Source of the DNA: Acanthacorydalis orientalis | Taxonomy: Eukaryota; Arthropoda; Insecta; Megaloptera; Corydalidae | Direction of reading: 5' to 3' | Assembly: GCA_034766995.1 (NCBI GenBank) | Contig: CM068315.1 | Coordinates: 10,076,510-10,140,509 of the forward strand | DNA length: 64,000 nucleotides | Part shown: in pieces, positions 1 to 12,960 of the stretch | How positions within the stretch are numbered: the first letter of the stretch is position 1 | How the letters are laid out: the number at the start of each line of letters is the position of its first letter | Notes under the pieces: model-generated | Told to the model about the DNA's origin: nothing | Seen by the model: only the letters and a program-made list of their open reading frames with translations | The model's database searches: none | Translations under genes and position numbers: made by a program

Positions 1-228
1 AAGATGCAATGTAATAAAAACCAATAGCAATAAATGCATTACATTTATCTTGTAAAGAAAAATCTAATATACTTAATTTTATTAACGAGAAAATTGTGGT
101 TCAAAAAATATCTTAAAGCTGGAGAGCATTTGTACCCAGCAAATAATAATACAGTGACAGTGCATACATATTCACATATATAGACATATTTTATATATAT
201 ACAAATATTTATATATATATATATATAC

Positions 229-278
<50 letters not shown>

Positions 279-730
279 TTTCTAGCTTACATTCTTTTAA
301 AAATATTAAATTATGAATAAAATAAACTCGAACGTATAGCAAATATTGTAAAATAAAATTTGTATATTATAGTTATTTAATTTCAACTGATTGAATAAAT
401 AATTCAAAAAGTTTGTTTTTATAGAATGATAATTAATAGTTTTGAATTATTTTTTATCAGAATTTATTCTCATTATCGTATTTTAAATAAAAAATTAAGT
501 AAATGAAAAATAAACATTCTTAATTTGATTTGTTTGCAAAGTTGAAATATATATAGGATTTCTATTTTTCATACATTTATTGAAAAGAAAGTTTCAAGTT
601 TAAAAAATAAATTCATTATAAAAAACATGAAATGTTATTAGAGTATTGGAATACTTACAAAAATAAATTATTGAGTTTATATATATATCTATATCTATAT
701 CTATATTTGTATGTATGTATATATATATAC

Positions 731-779
<49 letters not shown>

Positions 780-840
780 TATTTACATTCTTTTTTATTT
801 AATTTAATTTCGTAATATTTGGGAAATATTGTTAAGCATT
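1..840. repeat. Tandem duplication, unit 1 (840 bp period)
   Basis: This unit is repeated from 841 with only scattered substitutions. The openings of both units share a run beginning GCAATGTAATAAAAA followed by the same 200 bp. It contains two (TA)n arrays (about 192-276 and 677-776) that differ in length between units. The left edge is the window edge, so the first unit may extend further or the array may hold more copies. Apparent frames inside it are translations of TA repeats and are not genes. Confidence 0.9.
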
Positions 841-1068
841 AAGGAGCAATGTAATAAAAAACAATAGCAATAAATGCATTACATTTATCTTGTAAAGAAG
901 AATCTAATATACTTAATTTTATTAACGAGAAAATTGTGGTTCAAAAAATATCTTAAAGCTGGAGAGCATTTGTACCAAGCAAATAATAATACAGTGACAG
1001 TGGATACATATTCACATATATAGACATATTTTATATATATACAAATATTTATATATATATATATATAC

Positions 1069-1116
<48 letters not shown>

Positions 1117-1512
1117 TTTCTAGCTTACATTCTTTTAAAAATATTAAATTATGAATAAAATAAACTCGAACGTATAGCAAATATTGTAAAATAAAATTTG
1201 TATATTATAGTTATTTAATTTCAACTGATTGAATAAATAATTCAAAAAGTTTTTTTTTTTTGAATGCTATTTAATAGTTGTGAATTATTTTTTCTCAGAA
1301 TTTATTCTCATTTTCGTATTTTAAATAAAAAATTAAGTAAATGAAAAATAAACATTCTTAATTTGATTTGTTTGCAAAGTTGAAATATATATAGGATTTC
1401 TATTTTTCATACATTTATTGAAAAGAAAGTTTCAAGTTTAAAAAATAAATTCATTATAAAAAACATGAAATGTTATTAGAGTATTGGAATACTTACAAAA
1501 ATAAATTAAGTT

Positions 1513-1560
<48 letters not shown>
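841..1560. repeat. Tandem duplication, unit 2 (partial)
   Basis: This is the second copy of the 840 bp unit. It matches unit 1 base for base over long stretches, diverges in a short T-run near 1250-1280, and ends in a (TA)n array at about 1516-1565 where similarity stops. The near identity suggests a young duplication, with the TA arrays as a plausible breakpoint. Confidence 0.9.
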
Positions 1561-1568
<8 letters not shown>

Positions 1569-1609
1569 ATTCAAATTTTACAACTTTTTTTACAACGTAT
1601 AATAAAATC

Positions 1610-1830
1610 AATGAAGCTTATTTTGATAACATATTTGAAAGTTGATAATCCCAGCCATGTATTAAAAGAACTTGAGGAGTGGGTTAGTTATGAAATGAAA
1701 AAGCATAGTTATTTATTAGACGTCCTGCATAATAAAAGTTTTATCATAAAACGGTAGTTCTTTTGTGCCGTTGAAAATATCATCGATAAAAAACTAAAGT
1801 TGAAAGCTATGAAAAACTGGTTAACCAACA
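1610..1830 (+). pseudogene. Unassigned decayed open frame
   Basis: From the ATG at 1610 the frame reads 48 codons with mixed, non-repetitive residues (for example VLKELEEWVSYEMKKH) to a TAG at 1755. The same frame continues with protein-like residues (AVENIIDKKLKLKAMKNWL) to a TAG near 1831. Charged, helix-like content is unusual in this AT-rich DNA. I do not recognise a family. It could be an old gene or transposon fragment, or chance. Confidence 0.2.
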
Positions 1831-1899
1831 TTTAGCTTTCGATAAAGATTTTATAGCCTGAAAACAACTGCGGTTTTTCTCTCCAAACCTTTTTATATT

Positions 1900-2655
1900 T
1901 TTACGTATGCCTTTCAAGTCGATATAACAAGGAGTTTATAATAATTTTATATATAATACTAGATAAAATGTTTCCCCTTTGAACTTACTCTGTACTAATA
2001 TTCTTTTTATAATTGCAAACAAGCTTATCAATGTAGGATTTTATTTGCTATAATAATGAATGAAAGTTAAATGTACTTTACTATTGCGAGAAAGTGTTGA
2101 AAATTATTTTCAATAACGTCCAGACAGAAACAATTAATTATGGAGCAACATAAATAAATCTTATTTAGCATGTATAATACAGACGAAGTTTAAAAGTGTT
2201 CAAATATTCTCAAATGTTTTATTGTAATTACTGTAAAAGCGTACAACTATATTCATTTAGAATGAATCTTCTTGAATGCAATTAACAGCAAAGAGCATTT
2301 CTACTACAAACAACTATGAACACTGAAAGAAAGTAAATACATGAGATAGGTAATTTCGTATTCCAGAATGTTTTTCTTTTCTAAAAACAAGAATCTGGAA
2401 AATGAATGAAAATTTTAATACCAGAATACATTTTATAACATTTATAATGGAAACAAAATTGAGTAAAAAGTGTTAAAAATTCTCGTAGTTGCAAAAATAT
2501 ATATTTATAATTAATATTCAAATTAACGTTGGTGAAACAAGTTTGCAAATTGAAATACAATAGTTAATTATGCAACAAATTCCAAAACATTTAATAGAAT
2601 AGAAATCTAATTCAAGTTGTAATAGTATGAAAACTGCATCAACATACATTTTCGC

Positions 2656-2729
<74 letters not shown>

Positions 2730-5485
2730 ACGTATGCATTGCAATCCTGCACCGGTTCACTTAGGGATGTTTCATTCTACTTCTGAAACAAATTGGATGT
2801 AATCCCATTCCCAGATGGCATCATAACAAAACTATTAATGTTGTTCTAAATGAAAACCAGAGAAGCCTCAATGTGAATATTACGGTAGCTTTTTGAATAT
2901 TTTAAAAACTTCAATCTGTACTGAAATTTCAACTTCGCTCGTATTTATGCAAATAAAAAATTTTTATTTTGGTTGAGTAAAATTATAAAGTGTTTTACGA
3001 GATTGTTTATATATATATGATGTATGAACGCCAGAATAGATATAATTTAAAAAATGAACTTATATATGTAATAAAAAAGCAATAAAATCCTTTTGGATGT
3101 GAGTGGTTACATTTTCAATCAAATTGATGAATTTTTCTCTGTTGTATTTAAAAATAAGGAATTGTAAAATTTAATTTAGTTCGTTTTTAGGGTTTATAAC
3201 TCATAGGTAGGCAAAAATATTTTTAACTATATCAATAACAAACTTGAAAATATACCTTCACCCTTTCATTACTAACGGGATACCAATGTCTCATCGATTT
3301 TAAAAATTCCTGTCGGGGAACTATTTTACATAGTGAACTCACTATAAAATACTGATGGGACAAAACTTCCCAGGACTATATCTTTTAACCAAGATCTCGG
3401 AAAATTATTAAATAATAATTTTGGATAATTTTAACTGCTACTTAATACAATTAATTTCCATTTACTGAAATTAATCAAAACAAAAAAAAGTCGTATTGAA
3501 AGGGTTAAGTCGTACGGTATTAACATTATTTAAAATTTTAATTGGATTTATTAATTTAAATCATAATTTATAGTCAATACACATTTTTGTAAATTTATAA
3601 TACATTTTTATAATTATAATAATTTTTTAAAAATAAATACTTTAACAATTATATACAATAATTTTAATGTATATATATATATAGCATTCATAATGTTACA
3701 AGAACAGCTAATATGAAATAGAAGATAAAGATTATAACAGTGGTCTTTAAATAAAAAAAAAAATTAAATTTATATTATATTTCTTATAAATGTTTACGAG
3801 TATTTTCTCTTATTAAATATACTTTTTATTAAAGTAAAGGATCTTTTTGAGAAAGAATATTTCGTACAGTATAATTATTAATAAAGTATTTGTCTTTTTT
3901 TAAAAAAAACTCGACAATAAAGGGACAAACTGAGCCTTAAACTTAAACTAATCATACAGTCAACTAAGTTGACTTTTAAAAATAATAAAATGCAAATTAT
4001 TTTCTGTATTTAAATTGAAATCAAGAATTGTTGGCAGTTATAATAAATTTATTTCAATGTAAATTTTGATTCAATGATAGTATTGTAGTATAAAATGCAT
4101 GAATCAATAAAGGCTGAATTTATATCAATACATCTTTTAAAAATTTATAGTGGGTTGTACAGTAATAATTTTTACTAATAATTTAACTATTAAAATATTT
4201 ATCAAATGTGTGAGAATATTCTTTTAAATTTATAAATATGCTTTTAAATAATTTAATTTAGATGTAAAAAAGTTTTTGTGGTTAAAGATGTTCTTCAGTA
4301 TGAAGTAAAATGATTAGAGTTTGCCAGGAGTTAAATCATGTGTGAGAAGAAAAAAATATTTACTTTTATATAATTTGTAGCTATAAATATTTGTCTATAT
4401 TAAAAACGCAAGTTTGAAAATTAAGATGCTAACTTGGAACTCAGGACTATTTCAACGAATTGAAATAATGAGAAAACAAACGACGTCCATGTTTATGAAC
4501 ACAGTTGATTTTATGGATTCAAAAAATATATTAATTTAATTTTATGGTTCAAAATAATATGATGTTAATTTGAATATATTTTTAATTAATATTAGTATAA
4601 TTTTCACTCGTATAAGAAACGTGTTTTTTAAAAAATGTGAAAATACTGAAACAAATTAAAAATTTATAATTACAGTTAACATTTTTTTTGTGTTAACATT
4701 TATATGACCGTTTGAATGAAGATACGTTCTCACTTGTATGCACTTTTCACAAATCAACTCTTACCAGAGGTACTTTCATGAATATAATGAAATTTATTTG
4801 AACTTATGATTGGATTAGTGGATATGTTCTAATTAAAATGTTTTTGTCCAAACTCGCTGATAATATGATACTAAGTTGGATAATTATTGGAGTTTTAGAG
4901 TATTTCGACTGCTAAGGTTATTAGCGCTCGAAATATAATACTAGATAATTATCGGTGGATATAAAGGAAGTTTTAAGCATTATTTCATCATTTTTCAAAA
5001 ATAAGCTTGATTTAATAGTACTTCAATGCAGATTCACATATCACATATTACTTCAACTTCAATTCACGTACCAAATATTGCTGGCAAGAACAGACTTTTC
5101 ATTTTTATTTATTATTATTTTATTTGTGCTTATCTAATATTGTTCAAAATAAGTTTTTAAAAATAGATTCTCAAGTTATAAATCATAGAATATTGAGAAA
5201 CAAATTTTAAAAAATTACTATATATATCTATGTTAATAATAATAATATTTTATATTTTTTGTTCGTATGAATATACCGTATATATTTTTGTAACATACCT
5301 ATTTCTTAAATTTAAAATCAATTAATTTAGTTAAAAATACATTTTTTTCCAGAATGAAAAAATATGAACACAATAAAATATTTATAGACATATTTTTATT
5401 GTGAATGAAGTCATAAACTATTAAAAGGAAACAAACCTTTTGAAACTTAATATATCCGTAAAAAAGTTTTACAATATATACATAC

Positions 5486-5519
<34 letters not shown>

Positions 5520-8040
5520 TTACATACAAATATACATACATAAATGAATATAGTAAACTTTATAACAAAGTTTCCAGTTGAACAAAATCTTCAGGAAAGT
5601 ATTTTCGAACGCATGTAACGCAGCATCAAAGATTCAAAGCTCTAAAAAGATTTGAGCTCAACGATCAACACCCATACGTCGTAAAGTTGCCCTAACGAAA
5701 AAAAAAACAGAAGAATAATGACTGACTTCCGTCAGACTGAGGCCGTCAACAAGATTTTTTTTGTTCTGAGAAGATAACAGACTTACTATTTAGTGTCAGT
5801 GTAAAATGATATCTTTGTAATGGTTAGATAATTTCTTATCACGTTTCATTTCTGTGTTACTGCCAGTAATGAATTTTTTACTTGATGTGAAAATAAACTA
5901 TGTTATTAAGAAGAGATTATGGATTATATATATAATGTTTTAATAAATATGAAAAGAGTAATTATTAATATAGATATACATTTTGGTATATAAATAATAA
6001 CAAAATTAAAAATATTTACTATTAACATATTAATATAGATTAAACAAACTAGAATTATAAATTTATTCCAAAAATTTATAGGAAACTATTAATTGCATAT
6101 AATTAAAAATCTCTTGATATAAAGCAGACAATTCATTGAAATATTCAAATTAAATAAAATAAAAAAACTACTTTTTTGTTTGAAATTCAAGACTGATAGT
6201 TTATATTCATATCAAAAAGTTGTTCGTATTGTTTTTTTGTTAATTATTATCACGATTTATAAAGTTTAATTTGAAATGATTTCACAGTCTTATTACATAT
6301 TAATAGAATTTGCTTTCTCTACTACCTCAATTTTATATAACTGAAATAGTCAATAATAAGTGATTCTTTTTTTGTAATGTTTTATGTACACTTAGATGAA
6401 CAATGGTACCTTCAAAGTTCTAATGTACAGAAAAATCAAACTTCAACATATAAAACAGAAAAGGAATGAAAAGAAAATATTGAAAAATTAATATTTTTTT
6501 GTAATCATATTCCTTTGAAGAATATAGAATATTGCATCGAAATGCGAATAATCGATTATCGTATAATTAATTACTTATACTTAAGTATTGAACATTTGAC
6601 ACAGAAAAATATTGAATTCTGGAGAGTGAAAAATCATTTATGATAGTAAATTTAGCTAAACATCTAAAGACTAATTATATTTTGAAAATAATTCCATGTA
6701 TTTTTTTTGGTTCTCTAAAAATGAAGGCTTCGCCATCGAAAAAGTACACATAAGAAATAATGCTTTATTGTACATGTTTAACCAGATTTTTTTTGTGATT
6801 TATGAGAGAAAAACGAATTCATTTATGAAATGGAATTTAGTCACATAACTACATTACGACAAGTGTGTATGTTTAAAAAGAAATATATTATTTCTAAGTG
6901 TTAGGTTGATAGAAAAATAATTGAGGTATATAAGCTTCTAATTAATATATATTACCGCTATTATTTTTTACCAATGTATGTTTTTTTTATGTTTATGATA
7001 ATTTGGATCAAATTATTACAGTACAATATATTCTCTAACATTTTCGAGTATTCCTATTAAATTTGTTTTCAAAACTTGTTCACAAATACATTTTTAATAT
7101 TATGTTACTGCTTTGAAATTGAAGAATGTATCTTAAGAAATATTACAGAATATTATGTAAAAATATCATCCATTTAGTAGAAATGATTTTTATTTTAATC
7201 ACTATTGATGATGACATTTTCATCGTTTTCAAGTAACATCTTATATCCTATTATCTAGTACATTGACTTAAGTGTCTTTTAAAAATAACAGAGTGATAAA
7301 TAATACATTTAAACAAATGAACCTTTAATTGAAATATTTTTTACATTGGATTTAGAAATAAAACAATTATGAAAATAATAATTTTGATTATTATAACTTA
7401 TGCCCATGTGAAAATTTTAATCAACTTATTAATAAAATGATTTGGTATATAGAAAAAAAATTGTACATTTATACATTTTTCCAAGTATATATTTATGTTT
7501 TGTAATCAAACTTAAAATAAATTAAATTTGAATAAGGAACTCTTAGAAAGAATAATAATTATTTGATTTGATTCTCATTTCAAGATTAAACTTTTTCTGC
7601 AAAATAAACTTTAATGAATGAAAGTTTATAATAGAAACTAATAATTGATTTAAAAGTACATTTTTATATATTTGTTAAGTGAATATTTTTTTGAAATGAT
7701 TAAAATCCGTGATATAATAGCAGAACTTAAAAAATATTAGTTCAGAGCTTTAAATTAAAACAATAAGTTAAAATAAAAGTATTTTATTTTAACTTATTAC
7801 ATTTAATTATTTTTATTAAAATTAATTATTTCTTAGCAATGAAAAATATTCAATATCTTTAGTAACTATCTTCCATATATATATAAGAAACAAGACAATG
7901 GATATATATTTAATAAGTCGTATTGTGTACGAATGGAGTCAGCCTTAATCTCTGTGAACCAAAACTTTATACAGATACAATTTAATTTAAATCATTTTTA
8001 ATCCCCGATAAAAATCCGTATTATTTAAGTATATAAAACA
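1900..8040. other. AT-rich DNA without recognised genes
   Basis: This stretch is AT-rich with short poly-A/T runs and TA arrays at 2659-2720 and 5486-5516. A slightly more complex patch lies at 5570-5840. A short hairpin core (GATGG-like arm, CCATC arm, then GAAAA) at 6722-6740 resembles ones at 10213 and 38528. I see no coding or RNA gene. Confidence 0.5.
2659..2720. repeat. (TA)n microsatellite
   Basis: About 31 uninterrupted TA units are visible, followed by TGTATGTATACG. It accounts for a long tyrosine/isoleucine frame on the minus strand, which is not a gene. Confidence 0.95.
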
Positions 8041-8410
8041 TTTTAATCTCGGTTACTAGACGCGTCGCGGACGCCGTGATTGATGCAATGCGTATCTGTC
8101 CCCGGGATTATATATCCCGTTGGTTCCATGGCGAGAGAGCCCGGCGAGAGCCTAACTTTTCGAATTAATCTAACCCTAACATAAACCGCTAAGCCGATTT
8201 GATATTGTACAACAGTGGCTATATATTTCAATAAGAACTATTATCTGCGGAGTGGAAGTCGAAAATGAACGTGTGGTTGAAAATAACAGGCTGGGGAATT
8301 GTACATGCGTACTTTCGACGACCGCAAATAGCTTGTCACAGTAAATAAGGTGACGGGATATACGGGGGCGGTCTCGCTTACCCCTTAAACGCATAAACAT
8401 TTGTTTGCCA
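8040..8410. promoter_or_regulatory. G+C-richer CpG-containing island, candidate regulatory
   Basis: Base composition shifts abruptly from the AT-rich surroundings: clusters such as GACGCGTCGCGGACGCC, CCCCGGGATT and GGGGGCGGTCTCGC occur within about 370 bp. No long meaningful frame is seen on either strand. The block ends in a short sequence before a (CA)n(TA)n array at 8529-8580. It may be a conserved non-coding element, a promoter or first exon, or an unrecognised old repeat. Confidence 0.3.
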
Positions 8411-8528
8411 GATTTATCAGTAAGATTTAATTAAAATAGCATAGAGCTAACATGCTAATGTTTTGTACCTTTCACGTACGCGTGTTTGACAAACGGTATA
8501 TAGCTTTTTCAAAGTAAACTTTTGTACT

Positions 8529-8580
<52 letters not shown>
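8529..8580. repeat. Compound (CA)n(TA)n microsatellite
   Basis: Seven CA units run directly into about 19 TA units. The same CA-to-TA order recurs at 14610, 34999, 47405 and 56264. Confidence 0.95.
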
Positions 8581-8584
<4 letters not shown>

Positions 8585-8878
8585 CAAAATTATTAAATTA
8601 TTAAGATAATTAAACGATTAGTCAATTAATTTTTTATTTTTTTCTATCAAATCATAAGAGTATATCATTTAAATATCAATTATTATTATTAATGTATTAC
8701 GACACAAGTTGTAAAAAATTTAAAGCAATAAATAAAGAATTTCTTATAGCAGAACCTATCTTTAATTCATTAGTAATTTAAAAATATTTAATGAATATTA
8801 ATAATATCTAAAGGACCCTTATTAAAAGTCTATTATTATTATGATTTACTAGTTCTGTCAAAAAAGGACATTAAAATA

Positions 8879-9378
8879 TTAGGTTGCTAGGAATTGCGGT
8901 TTTTGTTTTCTGAATTCTAACATTATTTTTTTCAATGAGTCATTTCATCGTGTTCACGTTAATATCATTTTAAAATTGATTTTTTGGTTTGTATTTTGGT
9001 AACATCGACATTGGTTTTATTATTAAATTTGCTTTAAATTGGGATATTGAATAAAAAATGGAAAAGAAACAAATAAGAGAAAAATTTTTGTGAGTTTAAA
9101 ACGGATGGTAAAGTAGCAGAAATTGCTCGTAAAATGAACAACTCTTTTGGTGTGGGTACATTTAAGGAACGTACGGTGCAATAGTAGTTCCAAAAATTTC
9201 ATGTTTGAGATGAGAGCCTTAAAGATGAAAAAGATCGCGGGTGTACTTCATAAGGACTAATTAAATGCGTTTGTTGAATCAGAACCACGCACAATAATTC
9301 AAGATCTTGCACAAAAGTTAGTCACTAGTCATCAAACAGTACTGCAGCATTTAAAACAGCTAGGATATTGTCTTTTAT
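8879..9378 (+). mobile_element. Truncated mariner element, 5' half
   Basis: The end reads TTAGGTTGCTAGGAATTGC, followed by the long 5' leader shared by all mariners of this family here, then a degraded transposase start (MEKKQIREKF near 9058, KTDGKVAEIARKMN, ERTVQ, and the second helix-turn-helix region IIQDLAQKL). The copy has stop codons and frameshifts and loses similarity soon after the 'LKQLGY' segment near 9370. The catalytic domain and 3' terminus are missing. It faces the element at 9507-10064. Confidence 0.85.
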
Positions 9379-9506
9379 TTAATTAAATATATCGTCATTG
9401 CCATCAACAATAATTTGTGTTGTTTTGTAAATTTTAATAATAAATTAATATCTATATTAATATGTTTTTGAATTTTACATCAGTATTTTTAATATTTTTG
9501 AAAATA

Positions 9507-10064
9507 TTAGGTTTGTAGAAAAACAATTGAGGTTTATGACCTTCAAATTCATATATTTTTTTAATTTACGTGGTTTTAAGTGGTCCAGAACTGTTGGATG
9601 ACTACCGCATAACTTTTGTGCAAGCTCTAGAATTGTTTAGGGTGGTTCTGATTCAACTAACGCATTTAGTTGGTCGTTATGAACTGAAAAAGGGCGCCCC
9701 TGACCTTCATCTTCACGGCTTTCGACCCCAGCACGAATTTTTTGGAAATACCATCGTACCATACGTTCATTAACAGTACCTATACTAAAAGCATCGTTTA
9801 GTTTACGAGCAGTTTCTTCTCTTTTACCACTCGTTTTGAATTCGCATAAAAAATGCAGTTATTTACTATTTTTCCATTTTTAATTCAATAGTTTAATTTG
9901 AAGCAAAATTAACAATAAAGCTAAAGTAAATGTTACCAAAATACAGACCGAAAATGCACTTTAAAATGATATTAACGCGAACACGATGAAATGACACTTT
10001 CTTTAAAAAAATTAAGGTTAGAATTCAGAAAACAAAAACCGAAATTATTTTCCTACCAATCTAA
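9507..10064 (-). mobile_element. Internally deleted mariner (MITE-like), complete ends
   Basis: Both termini are present: TTAGGTTTGTAGAAAAACAATTG at the left (the element's 3' end) and, on the minus strand, TTAGATTGGTAGGAAAATAA at the right (5' end), flanked by TA. It keeps the leader and the N-terminal DNA-binding part of the transposase, broken by stops and shifts, then jumps from CACTTAAAA, after the helix-turn-helix region, to the 3' terminal segment. The catalytic domain is absent. Length 558 bp. The same junction is seen in five other copies in this window. Confidence 0.9.
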
Positions 10065-10189
10065 TAACTTTATCCACAAAAATATTCCAAAGAATTAAAT
10101 ATCATAATAAGATTTTGGTACTGTAGCTAAACTTTTTTTATAAATTAATGTTTCATTTCCATACACACTACAAAAAAATTCGGATTAAA

Positions 10190-10330
10190 AATGATGATTA
10201 TGTTTATATGATGATGGCATCACTATCGAAAAGAATCAAAAATGATCAATAATTAATTAATTATTTAACGTGTGCGATCAAAACCTATTATATCATGATG
10301 TGAAAAATTCATTTGTGGATATTTAATAAC
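10190..10330 (+). repeat. Possible diverged dispersed repeat
   Basis: A hairpin core at 10213-10227 (GATGG, CATCA, CTATC) followed by GAAAA precedes an AATCAAAAATGATCAATAATTA-like segment. Similar arrangements lie at 37590-37780, 38460-38560 (reverse) and 32200-32350 (reverse). The similarity is weak and judged by eye. Confidence 0.25.
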
Positions 10331-10748
10331 ACTTTTTTTATATGTAACTTCTAACAAAAATGCTTGTTAAATGAGTTCAGTACGATTCTTCGGACTTTCT
10401 TTATACATTTTTTAGTATTTATGTGATCTGACAGTAACTACTTCCATTTAGAGAAACATTTTTTTTTTTATTTTGTAATAGGATTTATTACATAAATAGT
10501 ACATATTATACCACTAAAGGTAAAGCATTTATTAATAAAATTCAAACATATAACATGAAAATGTTTTTATCTAAAGATTGTATCACATCATGTTACTATG
10601 GTTATATTGAATATAATATTAATACATACATTAGAAATACAGATGATTTTTGTTAAAGAGACAATTGAATTTTCCTCGATACAATACGCATATTGGATTT
10701 CCTTTAGATAACTGTATTGAATAAAATATTCTAAAATAATGTTCGACA

Positions 10749-11138
10749 ATGAGATTTGAATGTGGCAAGACATATATGATTCATGGTCAGTTGTTCAGAT
10801 TCATTGTCAGTAATCAATATGCTTTTTCTCTTGGAGAATTCACAGTTAATTATTCCCAATGTAACCTTTCAAACAAAGTGTTAATAGAATACATCTTTTA
10901 TCTTCGCATAAATCTACCCATATTTAGCAATTTTATATCACAGACTAAGATATTAATATTATTTTCATTCAATACTCCCAATTACTTATTATTATTTATA
11001 TTCCTATTTTTGACTAATATTTCTACCACGTTGATTGATTTACATTATAGAATAGTACTTTGTCATAAGTCATCACTATTTAATACTTTCTACGATTTTC
11101 TAAAGCAACATTTTCAAATACTTTACTATTATTTTTAA
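10749..11138 (+). other. Unassigned 129-codon open frame
   Basis: An ATG at 10749 opens 129 codons ending in TAA. It is free of TA microsatellite and has a hydrophobic stretch around residues 78-92 (YLLLFIFLFLTNIS) that could span a membrane. Stops should be frequent at this composition, so an unbroken frame this long is unusual. A pyrimidine-rich plus strand would also lower stop frequency. I do not recognise a family, splice sites are not evident, and it may be chance. Confidence 0.2.
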
Positions 11139-11490
11139 TTTGTTAGAAATTCAGTTCACATATTTTCAATCGATTTTTTAATGCAAATCTAAAATTTGTC
11201 ACAATTTGTTTTAAACACCGTAGTTGAATATATTTAAATAAGTAAATTTTCACTTTCAACAAACAATACATTTTTTTTATCAAAATATTTAGTAATTTTC
11301 TATTAATTATGATTTTGCTTATTAGTTGTTATATATAGCAGAACCGTCCATCCTAAAGTATAAAAATAATTCAAATATATAAAATCATTTTCTGTATTCG
11401 AGCAAAAAATCATTTATTAATAGTCATGTTAAAAATATATTTTTATTGCAACTTTTTAATTATAAAATTTGTAACGTAAAAATAAAATGC

Positions 11491-11580
11491 ATATATTATA
11501 TATATATATATATATACATATATACATATATACATATATACATATATATACACATATATATATATATATATACATACACA

Positions 11581-11637
<57 letters not shown>
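11491..11637. repeat. (TA)n array with CATA interruptions
   Basis: A 147 bp block of TA units is broken by regularly placed TACATA motifs, followed by a pure TA run. Two overlapping frames across it encode only Tyr/Ile/His and are artefacts. Confidence 0.95.
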
Positions 11638-11639
<2 letters not shown>

Positions 11640-12453
11640 GCCCATCTATGTGTGAATGTGCGTATACAGATGAAAATCTATAAGTGTTTTTGTGTAACTG
11701 TACATGTTTGCATTTATATGTATGTTTATAGAACGATACAAAACGAAACGATCTTTTTATTCAACGTCTCTTAAACATTTTAAATCTTTATACAAATTCC
11801 GATTTTAACGACACTATTTTCAAGTAACGTTTTATCGAAACGCACATACGGTTTTTGAATGTAATTTTTTTGTGTACACAGATATATACCCGTATATACA
11901 AATACCAACGCAGAGAATTGTGCGCAGTGTTGTTTTATCTGCCTTTCGCGATAATAAATTGCGCAAGTAATAAATTATTTTCAGGTATTTCAGTATGCTC
12001 TGTACTTATTCAATGAATAAAATTTAAATTCTATTCAGCACATACAAACTATATATTTATATATATTTATATATATAATGGTTTTTTTTGATAAATACTT
12101 CCTATAAATTATTCATCACGATCTCAAGAACTATTTATTTGACAGTGAATGTTAAACAAAATGTTGTTTTTCATTTTAGTAACTTCAAAAATATTTCTCA
12201 ATATTCCCATTATAATTAAAAATAAACACCAGTACTGGGAAGTACTTTACAACAAGAACAACGGTTCTTTGTTATATTTCATTTGTTATCTACTGCGTAC
12301 TCTTTAATTATGACTCAAAAATTTAGCATGGAAGTAAATAGAGCAGAGTGACGTCTGTTGAAATCCATGTAGGAGGGAAGCGATACGCAATTATAATTTC
12401 ATCAGGATCATAAATAGTAAGAAGTAGTACGATGCTTTACACAAATATTATAT

Positions 12454-12460
<7 letters not shown>

Positions 12461-12513
<53 letters not shown>

Positions 12514-12530
12514 TATATATACACACTGCG
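12461..12530. repeat. (TA)n microsatellite
   Basis: A TA run begins after ACATACA and directly precedes the G+C-richer block at 12530-12960. Confidence 0.95.
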
Positions 12531-12960
12531 GATGATGTACAGAATTCATCGTTTGTATGATCAGTGGCAATGGGGGCAAGACAGCGACGTCTTGTTAATT
12601 AATAATACAAATTCCATCGGGGGTTGTCACCCTCACGACATCGTCTCGTTGTAGGAAAACGCGTTGTTTCGCGCGGGCAAATGTTATAGGCACAAGCAGG
12701 CAGACACGCCAGGGACCAGCCAACGCCCGTCGATGTCGTCGACTGTGATGGTGGTTTTCCGTAACATTAAAATCTACTTCACAAAATGTGGGACACAAAC
12801 CACAAACCGTTGGCTCAATGGCTGACGAAGGGATCGGAAAAAATTGTACGTCTCTCTCGAATTCGGTACGCTTTTTATTCGTGACTGTCGGTTGTATTTT
12901 TTTCGCTTCTGGTGTTCGGTTTCCGTTAAAGGTTTCAATGAACGAATTGATATATCTTTG
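12530..12960. promoter_or_regulatory. G+C-richer CpG-containing island
   Basis: This is a sharp composition change with repeated CpG (TTTCGCGCGGGC, CGCCCGTCGATGTCGTCG). Two overlapping minus-strand frames (12595-12798 and the distal part of 12774-13229) cross it, the second with basic residues (RSLRQPLSQRF), but neither resembles a known family and the longer one begins in TA repeats. It may be non-coding regulatory DNA, a 5' UTR, or an exon I cannot assign. Confidence 0.3.

Noticed and set aside
44..1070. Minus-strand 61-codon frames repeated at 45-230 and 885-1070
   Set aside because: They are the same stretch in the two duplication units and largely translate TA repeats (YIYIYI); no gene evidence.
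9570..9773. Plus-strand 67-codon frame with 'LVGRYELKKG', similar ones at 21854, 42823 and 54186
   Set aside because: The recurring motif is the antisense translation of the mariner helix-turn-helix region.
10205..10235. Hammerhead ribozyme suggested by TGATGA ... GAAA
   Set aside because: The conserved CUGAUGA and GAAAC cores are incomplete and no stems I and III are evident.
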